Program-made: the position numbers and the translations under genes
Part shown: piece after piece, positions 1 through 5,986 of the stretch
Position numbering within the stretch: position 1 is the first letter of the stretch
How the letters are laid out: every line of letters starts with the position of its first letter
The notes under the pieces: generated by a model
What the model was told of the DNA's origin: nothing
Databases searched by the model: none
The model's input: the letters and a program-made list of their open reading frames with translations, nothing else
DNA from: Kiritimatiellia bacterium
GTDB lineage: Bacteria > Verrucomicrobiota > Kiritimatiellia > B70-G9
DNA: 11,307 bases
NCBI GenBank assembly: GCA_012961745.1
Contig: DTYT01000019.1
Span: 1-11,307 of the forward strand
Direction: 5' to 3'

Positions 1-50
1 GATTCCTTTTGCCCGCCGGTGCTTTCTTCTAAGGATAAGCTGACCGAGGG

Positions 51-167
51 ATGGGGCCTCTGCGGCCCGTGAGCGAGGCGGACTGGTGGGAGGAAAGGTT
101 CGTCAAGCAACGGTTGGCGCGGAAGCCCGTCGGCGAGATGCTGGCGAGGGGACGCGGGCCGCAGTAA
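51..167 (+). CDS. Possible 38-residue small ORF, unknown function
   Basis: An open frame runs from an ATG at 51 to a TAA at 165-167, with an in-frame TAA at 36-38 just upstream, so this ATG is the first possible start. The product is short and strongly charged, with a WWEERF segment near residue 12 and many Arg, Lys and Glu; no family is recognised. Coding is supported by third-position bias: 34 of 38 codons end in G or C, as in the clear genes of this window. Against it, the ribosome-site match is poor (AAGGA at 31-35 is too far, GAGGG at 46-50 too near). Its last codons form the left arm of the hairpin at 148-180. It could be a real small protein, the tail remnant of a decayed gene, or chance in GC-rich DNA. 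Confidence 0.28.
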   Translation: MGPLRPVSEADWWEERFVKQRLARKPVGEMLARGRGPQ

Positions 168-180
168 GAGCCCGCGCCCC
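148..180. terminator. GC-rich hairpin between convergent reading frames
   Basis: GGGG-(A)-CGCGGGC at 148-159 pairs with GCCCGCG-CCCC at 170-180. This gives an 11-bp all-GC stem with one bulged A152 and a 10-nt loop. It sits 9 nt beyond the stop of the minus-strand PEBP gene and contains the stop codon of the small plus-strand ORF in its loop. The position fits a bidirectional terminator for convergent transcripts. There is no T-tract on either side, so it may instead act as an RNA 3'-end stabiliser or need Rho. Stem and loop are seen directly; the role is inferred. Confidence 0.45.
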
Positions 181-189
181 ATCCGGCTT

Positions 190-654
190 TCAGCGCTGGA
201 AGGTGCCCATCAGTTCGCCCCGGGCCAGAATGTGGCCCTGGATGGCCTTCTCCACGTCCTGCTTGGTGGCCGTGGGGCCCAGGTCGAGCACGGTATCCAG
301 TGCGTATACCTTGAAGAAGTAGCGATGCGGCTTGCCCGGGGGAGGGCAGGGTCCTCCATACCCGTGACGCCGGAAGTCGTTAATTCCCTGAATGCTCCCG
401 TCGGGCAGCTTGGGATCGGCGGGAACGGCCTCGGGCAGGCCGGTCTTGTCCGGTGGTATGTTGAAAATGACCCAGTGAACCCAGGTTCCCACGGGGGCAT
501 CGGGATCGTCACAGATCAATGCGATACTGCGGGTGCCTTCCGGGATCTTCTCCCAGGTGATGGGCGGAGACAGGTCTTGTCCCAGGCAGCTATACTTGGC
601 GGGAATGGCATCGCCGGCGGCGAAGGCCGCGCTGGCTACAAGTATTTCCATCAT
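190..654 (-). CDS. YbhB/YbcL family PEBP (Raf kinase inhibitor-like) protein
   Basis: A 154-residue cytoplasmic protein of the phosphatidylethanolamine-binding protein family. In bacteria these small beta-fold proteins (E. coli YbhB, YbcL) bind anionic ligands in a surface pocket; their cellular role is poorly defined. The hallmark segments are present: DDPDAPVGTWVHW at residues 49-61, holding the conserved Asp-Pro-Asp and His60-Trp, then the glycine-rich GYGGPCPPPG at 98-107 followed by His110 and RYFFKVYALD. Length matches the bacterial family. No signal peptide is seen, so it is YbhB-like rather than periplasmic YbcL-like. The start is the first of two tandem ATGs; GGAAGGAGGGAG lies just upstream as a strong ribosome site. 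It is transcribed divergently from metG, with a likely promoter at 702-731, and ends next to the hairpin at 148-180. The family call is secure; the function is not. Confidence 0.93.
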   Translation of the reverse strand: MMEILVASAAFAAGDAIPAKYSCLGQDLSPPITWEKIPEGTRSIALICDDPDAPVGTWVHWVIFNIPPDKTGLPEAVPADPKLPDGSIQGINDFRRHGYGGPCPPPGKPHRYFFKVYALDTVLDLGPTATKQDVEKAIQGHILARGELMGTFQR

Positions 655-851
655 GACTCCCTCCTTCCGACTTCGGGCGAAGCGCGCCCCTCCGGCCGGG
701 TATTATGAGCATACCGGGTGGGGGCTGGCAAGATTGCCGGGCACCGGAATCGGCTCGCCGTACTACCTCTACCGGCCTGCTATTTCATTATATGCGCGGT
801 ATTCGCTTGCAAAGCGCGGGGCTAGTCCGATACTTCAGGCAGGGAACGCAT
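655..851. other. Divergent intergenic region PEBP / metG
   Basis: This spacer holds the PEBP promoter and must also hold the metG start signals. The best metG candidate is TTGCAA (807-812), 16 nt, GATACT (829-834), with 4 of 6 matches in each box and a leader of only about 10 nt, so it is weak. A 5-bp inverted repeat, CGCTT at 804-808 and AAGCG at 812-816, covers that -35 box. The metG frame is open upstream to 705, but this stretch has no MetRS similarity. No T-box or SAM-type leader fits in so short a region. Confidence 0.3.
702..731 (-). promoter_or_regulatory. Likely sigma-70 type promoter of the PEBP gene
   Basis: On the minus strand, TTGCCA (731-726, 5 of 6 matches to TTGACA) is separated by 18 nt from CATAAT (707-702, 5 of 6 matches to TATAAT). 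This would start transcription near 695 and leave a leader of about 40 nt before the ATG at 654. A short inverted repeat, GGTAT at 699-703 and ATACC at 711-715, spans the -10 element and could be an operator, but it is short enough to be chance. Confidence 0.42.
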
Positions 852-2804
852 ATGAGGCGGGACAAGTTCTATATCACGACGCCGATCTATTATGTGAACG
901 ACCGGCCGCACATCGGTCACGCTTACACCACCATTCTGGCCGACGTGCTGGCGCGCTATCACCGCCTCATGGGTATTCCCACGTTTTTCCTCACCGGTAC
1001 CGACGAGCATGGGCAGAAGGTCGAGCGCGCCGCCCGCGAAGCGGGCATCACCCCCCAGGAGCAAGCTGACCGGACAGTGGTCCGCTTCCGGGAATTGTGG
1101 AAGCGGCTGCAGATCACCAATGATGACTTCATCCGTACCACCGAACAGCGCCACAAGCGGGTGGTGCAGGCGCTTTTGCAGAAGCTTTTCGACAAAGGCG
1201 AGATCTACGAGGGTGAATACGACGGCTGGTACTGCACCCCCTGTGAGCGGTTCTTCACCGAAAAGGACCTGGTGGAAGGCAACTGCCCGGAATGCCATCG
1301 CCCGGTTGAGCGGATAAAGGAGAAGAATTACTTCTTCCGAATGAGCCGTTACCAGGACTGGCTCATCCGCTACATTGAGGAGCATCCGGGATTCATCCGG
1401 CCGGATTTCCGTCGGAACGAGACGCTGGGATTCCTGGCGAAATCGTTGGGTGATTTGTGTATTTCGCGGCCCAGGCAGCGGCTTTCCTGGGGGATTGATC
1501 TGCCGTTCGACAAGGACTACGTCACCTACGTTTGGTTCGATGCGCTGGTGAACTACATCAGTGCCGCCGGCTATCGGTTCGAGCCCGCGAAGTTTGAGCG
1601 GTGGTGGCCCGCGATCCACCTGATCGGGAAGGATATCCTGACCACACATTCGGTGTACTGGCCGACCAGGCTCAGGGCGGCCGGCGTGGATATGCCGGAA
1701 ATGATCTTCGCGCACGGCTGGTGGCTGGTGGGCGAAAGCAAGATGAGCAAGTCGCTGGGCAACGTGGTCAACCCGATGGACATGATAGAGAAGTACGGGG
1801 TGGACGCGTTCCGCTACTACCTGATCGTCGAAATGATCCTGGGCCAGGACGCAAGCTTCACGGAAGAGGCTTTCATTCGTCGCTACAATACCGACTTGGC
1901 CAATGACCTGGGAAACGCTTTGAGTAGAGTGCTGGGAATGACGCGCCGTTACCTGGCCGGCACTCTGCCGAACCCTTCCTTGGTCGCTCTGGAGAGGTCA
2001 GAGGATCAGGCGGTCTGGGAGGAGTGTCAGAAGGCGGTGGAAGGAATCGAGCGCTGCCTGGAGGAAATGCGCCTGGACAGCGGGGTGGCTGGTGTGGCTT
2101 CAGCGGTAAGGGCGGTCAATCGGTACCTGGAGCACCAGAAGCCGTGGGAATTGCGCAAGAGAGGGGACAGCGCCCGGATCCGGCAGGTTCTCTATACCGC
2201 GGGGGAATGTCTGCGCGTGTGTGCGGGATTGCTTCAGCCGGTGATGCCCTCCAAAATGGCTGCCTTGCGCGGCGTGCTGGGACTGGCGGGGGGCGCGCCG
2301 GAGTGGCGTGATCTGCGGCAATGGGGAAAGCTGCCGGGGGGCAGTCTGCCCGGGACTGGGATGATCCTGTTCCCGCGCATCGAGCGGTCGGGGGCCGTGG
2401 AACCGGCCGCGACGGAGGCAAGGGAAAGGGGCGTCGAGCAGGCCGAGAACCGCAAGGCAACGGACCGGCGAAAGATGAGGCAGAACGTAAGTTTCGAGGA
2501 GTTTTCCAGGCTGGATCTGCGCACGGCGAAGATCCTCAACGCCGAGAAGGTATCCGGCACCCAGAAACTCCTGCGCCTCGAAGTGCTGGTCGGTGACCAA
2601 CGCAGACAACTGGTCGCCGGTATCGCCGAGCACTACCGGCCCGGTGAACTGGTGGGCAAGACCATCGTCATCGTGGCCAACCTGGAGCCGGCGCGCATCC
2701 GCGGCATAGAATCTCAAGGTATGCTACTGGCCGCGTCCAAGGGCGAGCGGCTGAGACTGGTTACGGTGGACGGCGAGATCACCAGCGGGGCCGTGGTCAA
2801 GTAG
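852..2804 (+). CDS. metG: Methionyl-tRNA synthetase (MetRS)
   Basis: A 650-residue class I aminoacyl-tRNA synthetase that charges tRNA-Met with methionine in the cytoplasm, essential for initiation and elongation. The Rossmann catalytic domain begins at residue 5, with the HIGH signature at 20-23. The connective insert carries a zinc knuckle with Cys128, Cys131, Cys145 and Cys148. The second ATP signature KMSKS is at 297-301, inside a GWWLVGESKMSKSLGN context. The helical anticodon-binding domain follows to about 510. After a charged linker, an EMAP II/Trbp111-like tRNA-binding OB-fold covers about 547-650; this domain commonly dimerises MetRS. ATG 852 is chosen because family similarity begins directly after it (YITTPIYYVN); the frame is open from 705 but that part is unlike MetRS. 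The gene is divergent from the PEBP gene and converges on the M29 peptidase gene with a 16-nt gap and no obvious terminator. Confidence 0.97.
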   Translation: MRRDKFYITTPIYYVNDRPHIGHAYTTILADVLARYHRLMGIPTFFLTGTDEHGQKVERAAREAGITPQEQADRTVVRFRELWKRLQITNDDFIRTTEQRHKRVVQALLQKLFDKGEIYEGEYDGWYCTPCERFFTEKDLVEGNCPECHRPVERIKEKNYFFRMSRYQDWLIRYIEEHPGFIRPDFRRNETLGFLAKSLGDLCISRPRQRLSWGIDLPFDKDYVTYVWFDALVNYISAAGYRFEPAKFERWWPAIHLIGKDILTTHSVYWPTRLRAAGVDMPEMIFAHGWWLVGESKMSKSLGNVVNPMDMIEKYGVDAFRYYLIVEMILGQDASFTEEAFIRRYNTDLANDLGNALSRVLGMTRRYLAGTLPNPSLVALERSEDQAVWEECQKAVEGIERCLEEMRLDSGVAGVASAVRAVNRYLEHQKPWELRKRGDSARIRQVLYTAGECLRVCAGLLQPVMPSKMAALRGVLGLAGGAPEWRDLRQWGKLPGGSLPGTGMILFPRIERSGAVEPAATEARERGVEQAENRKATDRRKMRQNVSFEEFSRLDLRTAKILNAEKVSGTQKLLRLEVLVGDQRRQLVAGIAEHYRPGELVGKTIVIVANLEPARIRGIESQGMLLAASKGERLRLVTVDGEITSGAVVK

Positions 2805-2820
2805 GCCGGACACCCCGCGC

Positions 2821-3906
2821 TCACAGCCGGAACTTCCCGTCGGAAATGACCGGTCGGCCGTCAATGTAGAGTGTGCCGCCGCGGCGCAGATCCTTGATCA
2901 TGTCCCAGTGAATCGCGGAACGGTTGCGGCCGCCGGTCTCCGGGTAGGAGTTTCCCAGTGCCAGGTGGACCGTTCCCCCAATTTTCTCGTCGAAGAGGAT
3001 GTTCCGGGTGAAGCGCTGAATACGCATGTTGGTGCCGATGCCCAGCTCGCCCACCCGGCGCGCTCCCGGATCGCTGTCCAGCATGGAAAGAAGAAACTTC
3101 TCATTCTTCTCGGCCGAGGCTTCCACCACTCGGCCGCGGCGGAATACCAGGCGGATGCCGGCTATCTCCCGCCCGGCATGACAAACCGGAAAATCATAGG
3201 CGATGTGCCCCTCGACGGAACCCTCTACGGGGCCGGTGAAGATCTCGCCGCTGGGCATGTTGTGCGTTCCCGGCGAGTTGATGAACCGGCGTCCCTCGAT
3301 GGACATGCGCAAGTCGGTATCGTCACCGACGATGCGCACCCGGCGGGCTCCCTCGAGTCTGGCTATCATCCGTTCCTGGCGCCGGGCCAGCGCCTTCCAG
3401 GCGGAGACCGGCTTGGGATCGTCGGCGAAGGTGGCCTGATAGACGAAATCCTCGAACTCGCTCAGACTCATTTCGGCATCCTGCGCGTAGGCCTGGGTGG
3501 GATAAAGGGTCAGGACCCAGGGCTTCTTCAGCAGCCGGTCACGGAGGGTACGATGGGTCTTGACCAGGAGCGCCTGTCTCCGCGGATCCACGCGGGAAAG
3601 CGCCCGGGTATTAGGCGAAGAAGCGATGCGGATACTGGCGTCAACCGTACGGACAAAGGCCCGGTGATACGCAGTCACCGTGGTGAAGTGATGCCGCCGG
3701 CCGAAACGGAGGAAGATTTCGTTCAGTGCGGCCGGTGCCATACGTACCACCGGAAACGCTCCCGCGCGGATCAGTTCAAGGTAGACTGCCTTGACAAGCG
3801 GCTCGGCCTGCGGCGTGGCATCCACACTTACGGTCTGACCCTCGCGAGCCCGGATGGAATAACGAACCAGTATACGGGCGAGATTGCGCACCCGCGGATC
3901 TTCCAT
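2821..3906 (-). CDS. M29 family metallo-aminopeptidase
   Basis: A 361-residue protein of the thermophilic aminopeptidase family M29 (AmpS/AmpT/PepS), which removes N-terminal residues from peptides in the cytoplasm using two metal ions. The ligand pattern of the family is visible: Glu221 in PSGEIFTGPVE, Glu287 in GELGIGTN, His314 in HLALG, Tyr321 in SYPETGG, and His333 with Asp335 in HWDMI. The 66-residue spacing between the two Glu residues matches that remembered for Thermus AmpT. The loop between His314 and His333 is shorter than in AmpT, and the protein is shorter than the roughly 410-residue members, placing it in a compact subgroup. An AAAGGAG ribosome site precedes ATG 3906. It lies 51 nt downstream of the Lrp-type RAM gene and is probably cotranscribed with it. 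Peptide preference cannot be read from the sequence. Confidence 0.93.
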   Translation of the reverse strand: MEDPRVRNLARILVRYSIRAREGQTVSVDATPQAEPLVKAVYLELIRAGAFPVVRMAPAALNEIFLRFGRRHHFTTVTAYHRAFVRTVDASIRIASSPNTRALSRVDPRRQALLVKTHRTLRDRLLKKPWVLTLYPTQAYAQDAEMSLSEFEDFVYQATFADDPKPVSAWKALARRQERMIARLEGARRVRIVGDDTDLRMSIEGRRFINSPGTHNMPSGEIFTGPVEGSVEGHIAYDFPVCHAGREIAGIRLVFRRGRVVEASAEKNEKFLLSMLDSDPGARRVGELGIGTNMRIQRFTRNILFDEKIGGTVHLALGNSYPETGGRNRSAIHWDMIKDLRRGGTLYIDGRPVISDGKFRL

Positions 3907-3957
3907 CTACCCGACTCCTTTCCCCTGGAGCAGACGGCTGCCCGATACAGTGTGTCC

Positions 3958-4236
3958 TCAGCGCTCGCCGATGGAGAACATCGCCTCCAGATCGTGACGC
4001 GAGTAGACCCGGAACGCAATCAGGGTTTCCGAACGGATGATTCCGGGGACCTTCAGCATGTGATCGGTCACCAGCTCGGCCATACTCTCGTTGTCCGGGG
4101 CGCGGATGATCGCCACCAGATCATAGCGCCCGGCCACCGAGTAGACTTCGCTGATGCCCCCCATTTCCGCCAGGACGTCCGCGACCGAATGAACCTTGTC
4201 GCGTTCTACCGTCAACAGCACGATCGCCGTCACCAT
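3958..4236 (-). CDS. Stand-alone Lrp/AsnC ligand-binding (RAM) domain protein
   Basis: A 92-residue protein consisting only of the Lrp/AsnC C-terminal effector domain (RAM, regulation of amino acid metabolism), with no N-terminal helix-turn-helix. The fold pattern is clear: beta strand MVTAIVLLTV, a helix, the GRYDLVAII core at about residues 36-44, a second helix, and the VPGI...SETLIAFRVY end strand. Such stand-alone domains assemble into oligomers and bind amino acids; some tune full-length Lrp proteins by mixing with them. The start is ATG 4236, preceded by AAGGAG; the frame is open further upstream, but that part lacks similarity and would run through the promoter. The M29 peptidase gene follows 51 nt downstream, which suggests amino-acid sensing tied to peptide breakdown (inference). 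A TATAAT promoter with an overlapping palindrome lies upstream. Confidence 0.92.
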   Translation of the reverse strand: MVTAIVLLTVERDKVHSVADVLAEMGGISEVYSVAGRYDLVAIIRAPDNESMAELVTDHMLKVPGIIRSETLIAFRVYSRHDLEAMFSIGER

Positions 4237-4288
4237 AGTTTCCCTAGCTCCTTTTGACCGGTGAGGGTCTGCTTTTGCACCTGCGGCC

Positions 4289-4317
4289 ATTATATCGCCG
4301 CGGCAGGCGCCTGCCAG
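4289..4317 (-). promoter_or_regulatory. Promoter of the RAM-peptidase operon
   Basis: On the minus strand, CTGGCA (4317-4312, 4 of 6 matches to the -35) is followed after exactly 17 nt by a perfect TATAAT (4294-4289). In a region this rich in GC a perfect -10 stands out. The predicted start is near 4282, leaving a leader of about 45 nt before ATG 4236 with its AAGGAG ribosome site. Confidence 0.55.
4302..4315. promoter_or_regulatory. Perfect 14-bp palindrome, candidate operator
   Basis: GGCAGGCGCCTGCC equals its own reverse complement over all 14 bases. It covers most of the spacer and part of the -35 element of the RAM-peptidase promoter, where a bound repressor would block RNA polymerase. 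It lies 47 nt from the -35 of the divergent metal operon, so one regulator could affect both. It does not resemble the A/T-rich Zur or Fur boxes or the degenerate A/T-rich Lrp sites. The regulator is unknown and chance cannot be excluded in GC-rich DNA. Confidence 0.4.
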
Positions 4318-4361
4318 CCGGATTTTGTGCACGGAAGAGGAATGGGCCCCTGACAAGAGCC

Positions 4362-4389
4362 TTGCAATGGCGCAGCCTGCTGTTACGAT
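4362..4389 (+). promoter_or_regulatory. Likely promoter of the jelly-roll/metal-transport operon
   Basis: TTGCAA (4362-4367) is followed after 16 nt by TACGAT (4384-4389), each matching 4 of 6 consensus bases. A TG dinucleotide one base before the -10 (4381-4382) makes it an extended -10. Transcription would start near 4396, about 34 nt before ATG 4430. No Zur-like or Fur-like dyad is visible here. Confidence 0.38.
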
Positions 4390-4429
4390 CCCGGGGAGGG
4401 CGTATCGCCTTGACTTGCGGGACGCGGCC

Positions 4430-5038
4430 ATGAAGCGACAGACCAGCCGCCTGCTTATAGTGCTCCTTTTGTCGGCCGCTGCGGGGTCTGGGGAGACGGC
4501 GGGCCGTTCCGGGAATACGCTGGGCGCCGAGGGGGCCAACCTGCTGCTCAATCCGAGTTTCGAGAAACCGGATCATACCGGGCGACTGCCCGCGGACTGG
4601 GTGGTGTTCGCCGTCGATGGAACAGCGCGGATGCGACTGACGTCCGAGGACGTGCTCGATGGTGAAAAGTCGCTGGCAGTGCGCATGCTGCCGCGGCGGG
4701 GAATGGTGGTGGGGATACTGAGTATTCTTCCAGTGGAATCCAGCTTCCGTTACGATTTCAGCGTACACTGTAAGCGTGCTTCCAGGCGTTTCTCTCCGGG
4801 AGCGGGTTACATCCAGCTGGTAGTCGAGTGGCTGGATGGATCGGGAAAGGAATTGGCCCGTTCGCAGAGCCGACGACTGCCGCTGGCGCATCTTTCCCGC
4901 CGCCGCTGGAAGAAACTGGAAATCAGGCGGTTGCGTCCGCCACGGGGTGCCCGGAATGCGAATTTCGGGGTGCAGTTCTGGCCGGAAGGCGCCCGCGGGG
5001 AGGTGTATGTGGACCGCGCCGTGGTACTAGTTCGCTAG
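4430..5038 (+). CDS. Secreted jelly-roll (carbohydrate-binding-like) protein
   Basis: A 202-residue exported protein. A signal peptide is clear: a basic start (MKRQTSR), a hydrophobic core LLIVLLLSAAAG at 8-19, and likely cleavage in the low-complexity region that follows. The mature part opens with NLLLNPSFE at about 37-45 and then a Pro-Ala-Asp-Trp segment. This is the typical entry to galactose-binding-like beta-sandwich domains such as the CBM4/9 group, and alternating beta strands continue to the end (EVYVDRAVVL). No enzyme domain is attached. ATG 4430 is chosen because it starts the signal peptide; the frame is open from 4325, but the ribosome site at 4430 is poor. It comes first in a tight operon with the metal ABC transporter genes, 18 nt before the next start. 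It might be an accessory periplasmic protein, but no role in metal uptake can be shown. Sugar binding is also unproven. Confidence 0.72.
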   Translation: MKRQTSRLLIVLLLSAAAGSGETAGRSGNTLGAEGANLLLNPSFEKPDHTGRLPADWVVFAVDGTARMRLTSEDVLDGEKSLAVRMLPRRGMVVGILSILPVESSFRYDFSVHCKRASRRFSPGAGYIQLVVEWLDGSGKELARSQSRRLPLAHLSRRRWKKLEIRRLRPPRGARNANFGVQFWPEGARGEVYVDRAVVLVR

Positions 5039-5056
5039 CCCGGGGTGAGGATGCCC

Positions 5057-5986
5057 ATGATGGCACGGCTCAGGACCGGAATCGCCGCGGTGGTGATCTG
5101 CGTGGGCATGACGGCCGGCGGATATGGGGAAACCCCCTTACGGGTGACCACGACGATTTTTCCCTTGTACGACTGGACCCGTCAGGTGGCCGGCGATCTG
5201 GCCGAAGTGGTCCAGATGGTGCCTCCTGGAGCCAATGCCCACCTGTACGCTCCACGCCCCGGAGACCTGGTGCAACTTCACCGCAGCGATGTGTTCATCT
5301 ATCTTCATCACTTGATGGAGCCGTGGGCGCCGGAACTCGCCTCGTCCGCGGGGGGGAGCCGCCTGCGCGTGGTCGAGGCGGCCGCGGACCTGAGGCTGCA
5401 GCCGTTGGGCGGCAGCCAGGCGGAGGAGGGGGAGGCGCGACTGGATCCGCACGTGTGGCTGGATCCACTCCTCGCCGTGCAGATGGTCCGCCGGATTGCC
5501 GCGGCGCTGGTCGAAGCGGATCCGGCGCATGCTTCCCACTACACCGCCAACGCGGGCCGCTACGTTACGCGGTTGGAAAGTCTGGTCGAACATATCCGGT
5601 GGTCACTTGGCGACTGTGCGACGCGTACAGTGTTCTACGCCGGGCCGTTCCCGTTCGCCTATTTCGCACGACGCTACGACCTGGACTTCCATGCGCTTTA
5701 TCGGGGTGCTTCCGGAGAGGCGGCAATCGGCGCGGCCGACTTGGCCCGCCTGATTCAGAAAGTGCGAGGCCAGAGGGTGAGGGTAATTTTCCATGCGGAG
5801 CTCTTCGATCCGAAGGCCGCACGGGCGATTGCCGCCGAGACCGGCGCGCGGCTGGTTCCCCTGCACGGCCTGCACAACCTGACTGCCGGACAGGAGCGCC
5901 GCGGGTTGACTTACGTGGATCTCATGGAAAGGAATGTGCAAAAGTTGAAGGAGGCCCTGGGATGTCGGGGACGGGCGGGCCGGTAG
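5057..5986 (+). CDS. znuA: ZnuA-like metal ABC transporter substrate-binding protein with altered ligands
   Basis: A 309-residue cluster A-I (ZnuA/TroA/PsaA) binding protein that delivers a divalent metal to the ABC permease outside the inner membrane. A signal peptide occupies about residues 1-24. Family landmarks follow: TTTIFPLYDW, PPGANAH with His62, DPHVWLDP with His132, the long connecting helix, then FAYFARRYDL and HAELFDPKAARAIAAETGA. Two of the four usual ligands seem changed by alignment. The His of the HxAFGYF segment is Pro197, and the final Asp is replaced in LHGLHNL, where His270 may substitute. The His-rich loop of Zn chaperone-type ZnuA is absent; a short acidic stretch (QAEEGEAR) takes its place. 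Zn versus Mn cannot be decided. Starts at GTG 5045, ATG 5051, 5057 or 5060 are possible; 5057 best fits GGTGAG at 5044-5049. The ATPase gene overlaps its end by 25 nt. Confidence 0.9.
   Translation: MMARLRTGIAAVVICVGMTAGGYGETPLRVTTTIFPLYDWTRQVAGDLAEVVQMVPPGANAHLYAPRPGDLVQLHRSDVFIYLHHLMEPWAPELASSAGGSRLRVVEAAADLRLQPLGGSQAEEGEARLDPHVWLDPLLAVQMVRRIAAALVEADPAHASHYTANAGRYVTRLESLVEHIRWSLGDCATRTVFYAGPFPFAYFARRYDLDFHALYRGASGEAAIGAADLARLIQKVRGQRVRVIFHAELFDPKAARAIAAETGARLVPLHGLHNLTAGQERRGLTYVDLMERNVQKLKEALGCRGRAGR

Noticed and set aside
705..851. 49-codon N-terminal extension of metG
   Set aside because: It has no MetRS similarity, and the usual MetRS start sequence follows ATG 852 directly.
822..1715. 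A 297-codon minus-strand open frame
   Set aside because: It is antisense to the catalytic domain of metG, which carries the HIGH and zinc motifs in its own frame.
2908..4257. A 449-codon plus-strand open frame
   Set aside because: It lies antisense to the M29 peptidase and RAM genes, both with clear motifs and ribosome sites. Its product resembles no family and arises from high GC content.
4237..4429. Zur or Fur box upstream of the metal operon
   Set aside because: No A/T-rich dyad of the known Zur or Fur type was found. The only strong palindrome is GC-rich and fits the opposite promoter better.
4828..5961. Upstream extension of the ATPase frame through the jelly-roll and binding-protein genes
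   Set aside because: Family similarity starts only at ATG 5962, which has a strong ribosome site. The upstream part is Gly/Arg-rich shadow sequence.
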